Positions 45,870 to 55,981 of a stretch of DNA of 64,000 nucleotides are shown one piece after another. Position 1 is the stretch's first letter; each line of letters begins with the position of its first letter. Made by a program: the position numbers and the translations under genes. This DNA comes from Mactra quadrangularis (lineage: Eukaryota; Mollusca; Bivalvia; Venerida; Mactridae): NCBI GenBank assembly GCA_025267735.1, contig CM046301.1, forward strand, positions 62,949,872-63,013,871. Reading direction: 5' to 3'. Under the pieces are notes generated by a model. It was not told where the DNA came from. It saw only the letters and a program-made list of their open reading frames with translations, and did not search any database.

Positions 45870-48840
45870 GAGTCTTGCCTATCCTAAGAAGGTCAAATAT
45901 ACCGAAGTAAGATTACTCACCGAACCTAGGTCGGTCTGATAGAGCCAAGTCTGAGTCTTACCTATCTAAGGTAGGTCTGGAACACACAAGTCTAGGTAGG
46001 TCTGATTGATCTAAATAAGAGTCTGGCCTATCCAAGGTAGGTCTGATAGACCATGGTAGGAGTCTGGATATCCTAGGTAGGTCTGATAGACCATGGCAGG
46101 AGTCTGAACTATCCTAGGTATGTCTGACAGACCATGGTAAGAGTCTGAACTATCCTAGGTAGGTATGATAGACCATGGGAGACGTCTAAACTATTCTAGG
46201 TAGATCTGTTAGACAATGGCAGGAGTCTTACCTATCCTAGGTATGTCTGATAGACCATGGTAGGAGTCTGAACTATCCTAAGTTGGTCTTATAGACCATG
46301 GAAGACGTCTAAACTATCCTAGGTTGGTATAATACACCATAGTAAGAGTCTGGCTAATCCTAGGTATGTCTGATAGACCATGGTAAGAGTCTGAACTATC
46401 CTAGGTTGGTCTGATAGACCATAATTGGAGTATAAACTATCCTACGTTTGTCTTAAAGACCATGGTAGGCGTCTGAACTATCCTAGATAGGTCTGATAGA
46501 CCATGGTAGGAATCTGAACTAATCTAGGAAGGACTAATAGACCATAAGCGGAGTCTGGCCAATCCTAGGTATGTCTGATAGACCATGGTAAGAGTCTGAA
46601 CTATCCTAGGTAGGTCTAATAGACCATAGTCGGAGTCTGGCCAATCCTAGGTATGTCTGATAGACCATGGTTAGAGTCTGAACTATCCTAGGTAGGTATG
46701 ATAGGCCATGAAAGACGTCTAAACTATTCTAGGTAGGTCTGCTAGACCATGGCAGGAGTCTGAACTATCCTAGGTATGTATGTAAGACCATGGTAAGAGT
46801 CTGAACTATCCTAGACAGGTCTAATAGACGATAGTCGGAGTCTGGCCAATCCTAGGCATGGTAAGAGTCTGAACTATCCTATGTTGGTTTTATAGACCAT
46901 GGTAGGAATCTGAACTAATCTAGGAAGGTCTAATAGACCATAGTCGGAGTCTGCCCAATCTGTTAGACCATGGTTGGAGTCTGAACTATCCTAGGTAGGT
47001 GTAATAGACCATGGTAGGAGTCTGAACTATCCTAGGTATGCCTGATAGACCATGGTAAAAGTCTAAACTATCCTAGGCAGGTATGATAGACCATGATAAG
47101 AATCTGAACTATCCTAGGTAGGTCTTTTAGACCATAGTCGGAGTCTGGCCAATCCTAGGTTTGTCTGATAGACCATGGTAAGAGTTTGAACTATCCTAGC
47201 AAGGTATGATAGACCATGGTAAGAGTTTGAACTATCCTACGTTGGTCTAATAGACCATGGAAGACGTCTAAACTATTCTAGGGAGGTCTGTTAGACCATG
47301 GTTGGTCTCTGAACTATCCTAGGTAGGTGTAATAGACCATGGTAGGAGTCTGAACTATCCTAGGTATGCCTGATAGACCATGGTAAAAGTCTAAACTATC
47401 CTAGGCAGGTATGATAGACCATGATAAGAATCTGAACTATCCTAGGTAGGTCTTTTAGACCATAGTCGGAGTCTGGCCAATCCTAGGTTTGTCTGATAGA
47501 CCATGGTAAGAGTTTGAACTATCCTAGCAAGGTATGATAGACCATGGTAAGAGTATGAACTATCCTACGTTGGTCTTATAGACCATGGAAGACGTCTAAA
47601 CTATTCTAGGGAGGTCTGTTAGACCATCGTAGGAGTCTGAACTATCCTAGGTAGGTCTGATAGACCATGGTAGGAGTCTGAACTATCCTAGGTTGGTATA
47701 ATACACAATAGTAAGAGTCTGGCTAATCCTAGGTATGTCTGATAGACCATGGTAAGAGTCTGAACTATCCTAGGTAGGTCTAATAGACCAAAGTCGGAGT
47801 CTGGCCAATCTTAGGTATGTCTGATAGACCATGATAAGAGTCTGAACTATCCTAGGTAGGTCTAATAGACCATAGGCGGAGTCTGACCAATCTTAGGTTT
47901 GTCTGATTGACCATGGTAAGAGTTTGAACTATCCTAGGAAGGTATGATATACCATGGTAGGAATCTGAACTAATCTAGGAAGGTCTAATAGACCAAAGGC
48001 GGAGTCTGACCAATCCTAGGTGTGTCTGATAGTCCATGGTAAGAGTCTGAACTATCCTAGGTAGGTCTAATAGACCAAAGTCGGAGTCTGGCCAATCTTA
48101 GGTTTGTCTGATAGACCATGGTAAGAGTTTGAACTATCCTAGGAAGGTATGATAGACCATGGTAAGAGTCTGAACTATCTTGCGTTGGTCTTATAGACCA
48201 TGGAAGACGTCTGAACTATCCTAGGTAGGTCTGATAGACCATGGTATGAGTCTGAACTATCCTATAGGTAGGTCTGATAGACCATGGTAGGAGTCTGGCC
48301 TATCCCAGGTAGGTCTTATAGAATAAGGTAAAGCCTAGTCCCATAAACATGAAAACAGCCGTGAGGGCACCGTATGGGCGCAGCGCGATCAAGATCCGCA
48401 AGGGCCCGTACGAACTCTTGCGTATCCGTACGGACTGTTACGTTTTTACCAGGGTCCATGAGATGAGCCAAGGATACACGAATTTATCAGTTTCAGAGTC
48501 AAATCATGAACAAAGTTGTGGCCGAGTATGGATTAAATATGTGTATCTTTCAGCTACGACTCAGTACGGGGTGTTGTTTTGTACCATGTGCGTACCCTCT
48601 CCTTGGTACGCAAGGCTTCCCACGGCCTACGACTGTCTGCTCGTACGGGTCCGTAACAAGCCTCGATTTTATGGGACTGAGGCATAAGAGTCTGAGATAC
48701 CCTAGGTAGGTCTCATTGACAATGGTAAGAGTCTGGCCTATCCTAGGTAGGTCTGTTAGACCATGGTAAGTGTCTGAACTATCCTAGGTAGGTCTTATAG
48801 ACCATAGTCGGAGTATGGCTTGGAAGGTCTGATAGACCCA
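45870..48840. repeat. 41-bp satellite array with higher-order structure
   Basis: About 60 head-to-tail units built on CTGAACTATCCTAGGTAGGT and CTGATAGACCATGGTAAGAG, period 41 bp. Variant units (GTCTGGCCAATCC, GACGTCTAAACTATTC) recur in order. A block of eight units around 47001 is repeated almost exactly at 47329, a 328-bp (8 x 41) higher-order repeat. Each unit contains CCTAGG, CCATGG and the inverted GGTCT..AGACC. It is interrupted at 48333-48683 by a MITE. Confidence 0.95.
48333..48683. mobile_element. GC-rich MITE inserted in the 41-bp satellite
   Basis: Left end GCCTAGTCCCATAAA and right end complementary to GCCTCAGTCCCATAAA, with further complementary blocks inside built on CGTACGG and GTTACG. 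Its base composition is clearly higher in G+C than the surrounding array, which resumes on its far side. TAA lies just outside each end (offset by one base), compatible with a PIF/Harbinger-type duplication, but that is not secure. A 112-codon open frame inside lacks protein features. Confidence 0.7.
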
Positions 48841-48959
48841 AGATTTGTTTTATGAAATTGTTTTAGATCTGTTTTATTAAGTAATTGTTGAAAACAAAAT
48901 TTACAGAACAAACAATGTAAAAATCATTCAGTTTTACTGGATGTGTCGGTTGTACATTT

Positions 48960-49026
48960 TCCAAATTCTAGGAGGGGTCCGGACCCCCCCCCCCCCTCCA
49001 GGAGACCCCCCGCTGGATCCGCCCAT
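48960..49026 (-). mobile_element. Terminal fragment of a hAT-type transposon
   Basis: On the minus strand, GGCGGATCCAGCGGGGGGTC, a G-rich run and GGGGTCCGGACCCCTCC resemble the common CAGTGGCGGATCCAGGGGG type of hAT terminus in invertebrates. Only this end is visible. Confidence 0.5.
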
Positions 49027-49059
49027 GGTTCGATTGTGAGACAAGTTACAACAACACAG

Positions 49060-49235
49060 ATTAATCACTTTCGAATCTGCTTCCCGGACCAGTCCCCCAG
49101 TACTGAGTCAGCGGATGAAGTTTCTTGCTCATGGAAACAACAGGGTAGATTTTAGGTAGTATTCGAACCAACACGAAGCTAGCTACCTAATGATTTCCTG
49201 TCCAACGTCGTCACAGCTCAGCCACGCCCGCTCCG
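49060..49235 (-). mobile_element. SINE with long-variable-arm tRNA head and V-type core
   Basis: The minus strand reads GCGTGGCTGAGCTGTGACGA (box A region), and GGTTCGAATAC (box B) about 60 bases on. That wide spacing is typical of tRNA-Leu or tRNA-Ser ancestry. The core TTTCCATGAGCAAGAAACTT, similar to V-SINEs, follows. It is a different head from the 5770 family joined to a similar core. Confidence 0.6.
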
Positions 49236-49435
49236 TTGCATCGGTAGCGGCCGGGGATTAATTTTATATATTTTTGCACTCAAAGAACATTTTCACTATT
49301 TGTTTGTTACAGATATTTTGATGACGTACGTCTTAGATCACTAACTTTAATGATGGGTCGTGATTTTCACTGACAACTACTTGTACATATGTATATATAA
49401 AATTTACAACACCCTTGAATGTCTGATATAGGATT

Positions 49436-49571
49436 ACTGTAAGACTTAACATTTCCAATCAATTACTCAATTACAAGCTTCATTCAGATTTATTTCAAGA
49501 AAAGAAATCAATACACACTTACTAATAGTAATTAAGTATTGTAATTGATTGAAAATGTTAAGTCTTACTGT
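49436..49571. repeat. Hairpin with about 31-bp arms
   Basis: ACTGTAAGACTTAACATTTC onward is complementary to the right arm GTAATTGATTGAAAATGTTA continuing to CTTACTGT, with a loop of about 70 bases. Probably a small MITE. Confidence 0.75.
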
Positions 49572-49623
49572 ATATCGATATATACGTCTAGTTTTGTCGT
49601 ACAAAACCCTCGCCTTTTTTCAG

Positions 49624-49760
49624 GCGTGAGACTGACTAAGACCAATAGTAATCTTAAGCAGTTAAATATAACGTGTAATTTTGATTTAGCTGAAAAAGCA
49701 CGAATGTATCAATCAGTTGTGTATGACAGATTCAATAAAGATCCCAGTCAATATATCTGA
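49624..49760 (+). CDS. Candidate orphan terminal exon
   Basis: A polypyrimidine tract and acceptor (CGCCTTTTTTCAG, ending 49623) precede an open frame coding GVRLTKTNSNLKQLNIT, then FDLAEKARMYQSVVYDRFNK and DPSQYI before TGA. The composition is protein-like and unlike the low-complexity frames around it. I do not recognise the sequence and found no upstream exon; the 41-bp satellite lies just upstream. It could also be mobile-element debris. Confidence 0.25.
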
Positions 49761-49859
49761 TTAAAATATTGTGGGGCTTACCCCCCCCTTCTGTTCCTAC
49801 GGGACTGTATGTATCACCATCGTGCATCATTTTGCGCCAATATACAAACAAGGAAGTGG

Positions 49860-49985
49860 TCCTATAAGGAAGTGTACTTACCCGCTGGGCAGTGTATGAT
49901 AACATCAAAGTGTACTTAACCGCTGGGCAGTGTATGATAACATCGAAGTGTACTTACCCGCTGGGCAGTGTATGATAACATCTCA
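49860..49985. repeat. Three tandem copies of a 38-bp unit
   Basis: Units of AAGTGTACTTACCCGCTGGG plus CAGTGTATGATAACATCA, nearly identical. Confidence 0.9.
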
Positions 49986-50171
49986 GCTGGTGGTCATTAT
50001 ATCGAAAGCATCGTATATACAAGTATTGAATGCATTTTCCATACTGTTCAGACCCAAGCTCTGGAGATTTTCCCGAAAAGGCGAAAGAAATTGATTTTTC
50101 GGTGATAGTTGTAATCACATGGAATTGTGGTTGTAATAAAACAATAACTTATTATTAAAAACAATTCAATT

Positions 50172-50534
50172 AGGGACTTTGGTCAGTTATCTTTCCTTGA
50201 TGAAATCTGAAGCAATCCAATTGGTTAGTAGGTCCTTACAGTTGGAATCCTCGGATTTTATCATTGCATTCCTATGTAAGGGTAACAAAATATTTCATCA
50301 TATATCTTTCTTGTTAATGAAGATATTAACAGAAGTGATGGAATTTAGATAGTTCTTTAACTTAAAAATAATTTGCTTGAATTTCAAACAAATTAAATGA
50401 TATACAAAAAAGTTCTTGAAGATTAAATTTGGCAAATTAACATTGAAAAGTAAGGGTAAAATCCGAGTAATCCAACTAATTAGACCTACCTATTTTGAAG
50501 AGTATTCAAGGGGAAATAACTGACTAAAGTCCCT
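50172..50534. mobile_element. MITE with AGGGACTTTGGTCAGTTAT ends
   Basis: Left end AGGGACTTTGGTCAGTTATC and right end complementary to AGGGACTTTAGTCAGTTATT, an inverted repeat of about 27 bp with few mismatches. The interior is AT-rich and non-coding. TTA borders both ends, which may be part of the target duplication. Confidence 0.7.
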
Positions 50535-51119
50535 TATTGTTGTGCAGAGGCTTTGTTCTATAGTGGGCCGCTCTGCAGAAAATTAACTACATATGATGCA
50601 GCATATCTACTTGAGATCACGTACGTTTTTTCATTCTTACTGCAACTTGCTCACATGTTTGTCATTGGAATTCTTTATTTATCTTTTTATGATTTATTAA
50701 TTTAATGGCAAAATGTACACTATTGTAACGAAGACTAGTAATATGTATACAAGAATCTATTTTTAATTGTATTCCACTGTCAGTGGTGTATACATTAACC
50801 CAGATGGTTTGAATACTCTATATACTTGCCTACTTACCTACCCTAATGTTTTGAGACGTTTATAGTGGAAACAAACAACTTTTTTACCTTATAGCATTTT
50901 GCCATCTCATGATGTGTTTGCTTGTTAAAGTTAAACTGCATTAAGCATTTTGCCTAGTTAAAGTAATATGTATCCCTGATTTTGAATCACATGATGATAA
51001 GAAAGCTATTTTCTTAACTGATAATATGTCATTTAATAGTATAATGTTGAAAGATACATAAAACCATGCCATATTTGTATCTGTCAGAATGTCTATGTTG
51101 TTTGCCATGTATTACTCTA
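50535..51119. other. Unassigned AT-rich DNA
   Basis: Nothing recognised. Confidence 0.4.
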
Positions 51120-51705
51120 GAGGGTGGGGTATATTACCATATGATTATGATGTTGCCCGCAAAGTACCAAAGCGCTAGGTCATAACGTTTTTGAGAAGAA
51201 AATTTTTGACATTTCTTCTAGAACTTTATGTAAAACTCTTGGGGCGGGCCAATTTTGACCCCAGGGACATAATTTGAATAATTTTTGTTATTGATAAGCA
51301 CCATCTAGTGATGCTACATGCCAAGTATCAAGGCTCTAAACCTTGAAGGTTTTGAGAAGAAGATTTTTGTAACATTTCCCTATATAACTCTATGTAAATC
51401 CTATGACCCCTAGAGCGGGGCCAATTTTGACCCCAGGGGCATAATTTGAATAATCTTTGTAAAGCACCTTCTAGTAATGCGACATGCCAAATTTAATAAT
51501 TGAAGACCTTATGTTTTTTGTAATGTTCTTGATTTAAAGACCTTATGGTTTTTGACAAGAAGATTTTTTAAAGAATTGTTGACGAGTGACGTACGCACCC
51601 ACGCACGCACGAACACCCCCCCTACACACACCCACGCACTAAGGCACATTGGTCAAACTCCCACAATAGCTCACCTTGGGCACTTTGTGCTCAGGTGAGC
51701 TAATA
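51120..51705. repeat. Helitron-like repeat with internal tandem copies and 3' hairpin
   Basis: The body has two to three tandem, degenerate units sharing CAATTTTGACCCCAGGG, CATAATTTGAATAATTTTTG, TAAGCACC and TTTTGAGAAGAAGATTTTT. An ACGCACCCACGCACGCACG tract and a terminal hairpin (GCTCACCT..AGGTGAGC, 51669-51700) follow, directly followed by TAAT, so the end reads CTAAT. A 3' hairpin next to CTRR-T is the hallmark of Helitron ends. No Rep/helicase is present. Confidence 0.55.
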
Positions 51706-51793
51706 TATACGTAATTGAAAACTATGTTTTGTTTTATCTAATTGTGCCATTAAAATAAAAGTGGGTGGGGGTAATCTTACCCCTCTCTTAAAA

Positions 51794-52111
51794 GAATGTC
51801 CATGTAACAATTAACAATGTCTTGTGGAATCACAACAAAAAAATATTTCCATAAGTCAATATCAAATTTTTACACAACTCTGTCAACACATGCTTCCATC
51901 TTTAGTTTGCGCACAGGGACCCGGTGAAAATTTTCCTTCTTATTGTATTCTCAATATATACAACATGAAGGAAAAAATTCACCGGGCTCCTGTGCGCAAA
52001 CTAAAGATGGAAACATGTGTAGACAGTGATGTGTAAACATTTTATACATACTTTAAGGAATTATTTTTTGTGACTCTTCACAAGACATTGTTAATTGTTA
52101 CATGGACATTC
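51794..52111. repeat. Fold-back MITE with arms of about 150 bp
   Basis: GAATGTCCATGTAACAATTA..CATCTTTAGTTTGCGCACAG pairs with CTGTGCGCAAACTAAAGATG..TAATTGTTACATGGACATTC. Complementarity covers most of the element, apart from a short central loop and a few mismatches. An open frame of 70 codons inside is an artefact. Confidence 0.85.
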
Positions 52112-52330
52112 TATATAAACATTTGGATTTATAAAAAAGTAGTTTGATAATGTGTTTGGGCTCACAACAGGAAGGCTATTTCAAGGTAAGGAAAATGTTT
52201 TCATTTCATTCTAAATGCATATTTTTGTTTAAAGTTTTATATTTTCCATAATCATTTCAATACACTTGATGAATCTCTTACCAAATATTTACAAAAATAT
52301 CAGAAATTATGGTTATTTTTCATATATTTA

Positions 52331-52818
52331 GGAGAGGTGCGCTGGCAGAATTTGAGCAGACCATATTTGGAAGTATAAAAATGGCGGCAATATGGCGGAA
52401 TAGTGCGAAGTTATCCGTCATCTGTCGGAAAGTTTCCGAAAAATGATTAAAACGGATTACCTCTGCCTTCTCTGAGTAACTAAGTCATATGGCGTGCATT
52501 CACTTGAATTGAATTTCCTGAATTAAGCGATACAATTTGCAACTACTTAGAAATTGTGTTAAACTTCAAGCACTCTGACATTCTATCATAACGTAAGTAT
52601 TTTTTGGTTGCAATTATATTCACGACTTATTCTTTTGGATCTGCAACGACTGTTATTTATTGTAACCAGTTTTCGCGATGTAAACACGGTGTTACAAATT
52701 CAATATGGCGTCTGTTTTAGTTTTTGTCGGCTAAGATCGGCCGTCTCCGACTTTCGCACATGCGCAATAGGTACTTTTATAATACCATATTTGGTCTGCT
52801 CAAATTCTGCCATCCTCC
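52331..52818. mobile_element. TA-flanked MITE with GCAGAATTTGAGCAGACCA ends
   Basis: GGCAGAATTTGAGCAGACCA near the left end is exactly repeated in reverse complement near the right end (TGGTCTGCTCAAATTCTGCC), inside imperfect GGAGAGG / CCTCC termini. TA borders both ends. The interior is moderately GC-rich and non-coding. Confidence 0.75.
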
Positions 52819-52927
52819 TAGTGTATGACTGCACAAAAAACCCAATAAATTTGTCGGCAGTGGAAATCGAAAGGATTTATGTCACGTGACTTTTGCCCAT
52901 TGCTATCAAAATCTACCCACCACAATA

Positions 52928-52949
52928 TCACGGCGTTGAGACGCCGTGA
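52928..52949. repeat. Palindrome at the inverted-duplication boundary
   Basis: TCACGGCG TTGAGA CGCCGTGA, 8-bp arms. Homology between the two duplication arms starts within a few bases of it. Confidence 0.8.
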
Positions 52950-54402
52950 AATAAATACGTTTAAAATGTTCAAAGTTATATTTATCCATGAATATTTTGA
53001 CAAGTTTACAAATAGTTTAGTACCTTTATCGAGTATCTCATTAAGTATTAAGGTGCTCGTTATATCTACAAACTAGATATGTCTTCATGTTACATTACTT
53101 AAAACCACTCCACGGATATCAATATTAGCATAGCATTGTTGAACCTCATTTTTCACAACCCGTGTTTTTCACAACTTGTGAAAAACTCGTACGCAATTTT
53201 CACAACTTGTGAAAAACACGTTAGTAATTTTCACAAGTTGTGAAAATTGCGCACGCGTTTTTCACAAATGAGCAATGTGAAAATTACGTCAGGCATATTT
53301 TTCGATTTTTAGTCCTAACGCAATTTTCACAACATGATCAATATCATAGTATATCAAAAACAATATGATAAACAAAATTAATGTTTCAGTTTTTTTTTTC
53401 AAATATTTTACATTGTATTTTGATGGTTAACATCGCAACATGGACGCAAAATGTCGCAACCACCCTAAGGTCTTCAACAAGCCAGTATTGTGACTCTTTA
53501 ACCACCACCTATACGTACAGGCAACCACTTTAACACATAGAGAAGCCATCCTAAGGTACATAGTAAGCACACATATCCCATGGAACTGTTGTAATGTCTA
53601 TATTAACAAGTTTCGCATCCAAAGCAACCGCCTCGAGGTCCATAGCAGCTGCTCAAGCACACTTACCAACAGTTTCATTGCCCATAGTAATTACTCTAAT
53701 GCTTCTAGCAAATACTTAGGTCCTAGCATCATACGTTACCCTCCCTAGCAACAGCACAAAGATCCATGGTGACATTTACATGTATGTCAATAGCAACTTC
53801 TATCGAGCGTTAGTCGTTTAAGCGGAGGAGAGGGATTCAAACTAGCGACACTCTGGGCATGAAGCATAAAGCACATTACCCATTATCCACCCTGACACTA
53901 ATATTTATTTATTATGCATAGATGGTAGCATGAAGATTCTACAGTATTTCATATTTGGTAAGATATGTCATTGGTAAAAAAAGTTTTCATGTTGGGAAAA
54001 TGCATGCATATTAAACTTCAATAAATATGATTATATAGCTTATATAATTGATATTTTGTGAATTGTAACACAGTGGTCAATTTCAGAGATACAGACTTCA
54101 TTGTCAGATTTTTTTACCGTCGCTCAATACTGGAATTCGTATGTTGTATAAATAGTAACAAAATTGTTGTGAAAGTGTGCCGATAAAATCTTGAGGCGAG
54201 CAATATATTCCAGTATTGAGCAAGTTTGCCGTGTTGAACCTCGTTTTTACCAAACGTGTTCTTCACAGGTTGTGAAAAACGCGTTCTGTGAAAAATGAGG
54301 TTCAACGTTAAACCTCATTTTTCACAAACCGTGTTTTTCACTACCTGTGAAAAACGCGTACGCATTTTTCACAACGTGTAAAAACTGCGCTCGTGTTTTT
54401 TT

Positions 54403-54814
54403 CAACGTTTGTTACAACCCGTTTTGTTATAAAAAAACCTAATTGAAATAATAATTTATCATTACCGGGTTGGTATGTTCAACCACTTTAGTAATACATG
54501 TAACTCGTTTTGCGAAAAAAATATGACACTCTGTTTTTCTATCGAAATCTTCAAATTAACATGGCGAAATGTAAGTAATTTGTCTATTTGAACATTTTGT
54601 GTTTGCTTTTTAAACATTCTTGTCTTTCTTTATCAGTAATTTAAAGTATCTTACTATATTTTATAATAAAATTAACACAACTAGACACTTTATTACATTT
54701 TGGGTTTTTATTACAAAATGGGTTAAGTATGTTCAATTACTTTCGTTATAACCCGTTTTGTAATAATTATTACAATTCGGGTTTTTATTACAAAACGGGT
54801 TGTAACAAACGTTG
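54403..54814. mobile_element. Nested fold-back MITE with 24-bp perfect ends
   Basis: Ends begin CAACGTTTGTTACAACCCGT and are perfectly inverted over 24 bp. Further ACAAAACGGGTT / AACCCGTTTTGT words lie inside. It is nested in the second block of the 53137-55959 insertion. No clear target duplication. Confidence 0.8.
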
Positions 54815-55254
54815 AAGCTCATATTTCACAAAATTTGTCTTTTTACGGGTTGTGAAAAACACGTTATGTGAAAAATGAGGTTTTACGTTGAACCTCATTT
54901 TTCACAGAACAAATATAATGGACAATATGAAAATTAAATTAATTTTCTCGTCTAAAACCGCTGAGCCTAGAGCTTTGATATTCAATCAATAGCATAGTTT
55001 AGTGTTCATCTTTTTTTTAAAAAAGTTTGCTAAAATTATGTCACTTTCACAAAAAAACCCAGACTGTATGGTTTTACTATTATTATAGAACAGAACAGAA
55101 CAGAACTTCTGTTCTGTTATGTTCTGTTCATGAAATCTTTAAATTATTATATTTTCTTTCTAAAGCATAACTTTTTTCCAAGGTAGTTGAACAATATATA
55201 AGTATCAATTGCACAACAAATGTATTTGTTATTATACATGCAAGTGGACAAAAG

Positions 55255-55745
55255 CTCTAACCTTTGACGAGGGGAAGGGTACTCCGCTTCTGTACCACCC
55301 CTCTTAATCCATCCTTGGTGTACACATGAAAAGAGGGCAACCTAAAATTCCGAACAAACTGAGAGACTATGTATTTTATGTGATCAAGGATCTATAGAAT
55401 CAGAGACTTACTTTTTATTTCATTGTAGTGCTTATACTGAATTAAGAACTGACTTTTTAAGCCAATTTTCAAATGATGATGTTTTTGACGAAAATCAATA
55501 CTATACTGCTAATACGCCGTATACTCTTGATACTGTTTATCTGTATATACATGTATTTATATCATATTTTTAACTTTATATTGTATATACATGTACCTAT
55601 CATGTAATTCAGTTGGTGACATATAGACCTAATATGTCGGGTGTTTATCTGTAAATACTCTTCATGGTGTTTTATGTTTGTAATATTGCCAAAACACACG
55701 TCACGAAAATAAATAATTTACTTACTTACTTACTTACTGACAGCT
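55255..55745 (+). pseudogene. LINE 3' fragment with zinc knuckle and TTAC tail
   Basis: Reads LCDQGSIESETYFLFHCSAY and TELRTDFLSQFSND (55375-55465), the C-terminal knuckle region of a non-LTR ORF2. A short 3' UTR and a (TTAC)n tail at 55720-55738 follow. It lies inside the third fold-back block, captured there or inserted later. Confidence 0.75.
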
Positions 55746-55981
55746 GGCGACTAAAAAAATACATGTGTGAAAAATGCGTTAGTACCAAAAAACTAAAATT
55801 TTTCAAACACTTTTTTCGTAACATTTGAAGTTGTGAAAAATGCGTTTCTATGCTCGTATGAAATTTGTATGCTAACGTGTTTTTCACACAAGTTGTGAAA
55901 ATTGCGTACGCGTTTTTCACAAGTTGTGAAAAACACGGGTTGTGAAAAATGAGGTTCAACATAGCATGATTACTTTCATAT

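Larger units (their letters stand above)
53137..55959. mobile_element. 2.8-kb composite fold-back insertion with CATAGCAT duplication
   Basis: The outer ends are inverted (GTTGAACCTCATTTTTCACA at the left; its complement at the right). The direct repeat CATAGCAT flanks it (53129-53136, 55960-55967) and is single in the unoccupied paralogue (34999-35006). It consists of abutting blocks that each start GTTGAACCTC or GTTAAACCTC and end GAGGTTCAAC or GAGGTTTTAC (boundaries at 54306/54307 and 54886/54887). All are rich in TTTTTCACAACTTGTGAAAA-type palindromes. No transposase is visible. Confidence 0.8.

Noticed and set aside
48349..48709. Plus-strand frames of 112 and 67 codons in a GC-rich island
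   Set aside because: They lie between inverted ends of a MITE, with no protein motif; length is explained by the higher G+C content.
45870..48840. CRISPR-like array
   Set aside because: Units are head-to-tail with no unique spacers, and the setting is a eukaryotic genome.
53420..53800. Possible minisatellite with CCTAAGGTC and CATAG words
   Set aside because: Spacing is irregular and copies too divergent to define a unit.
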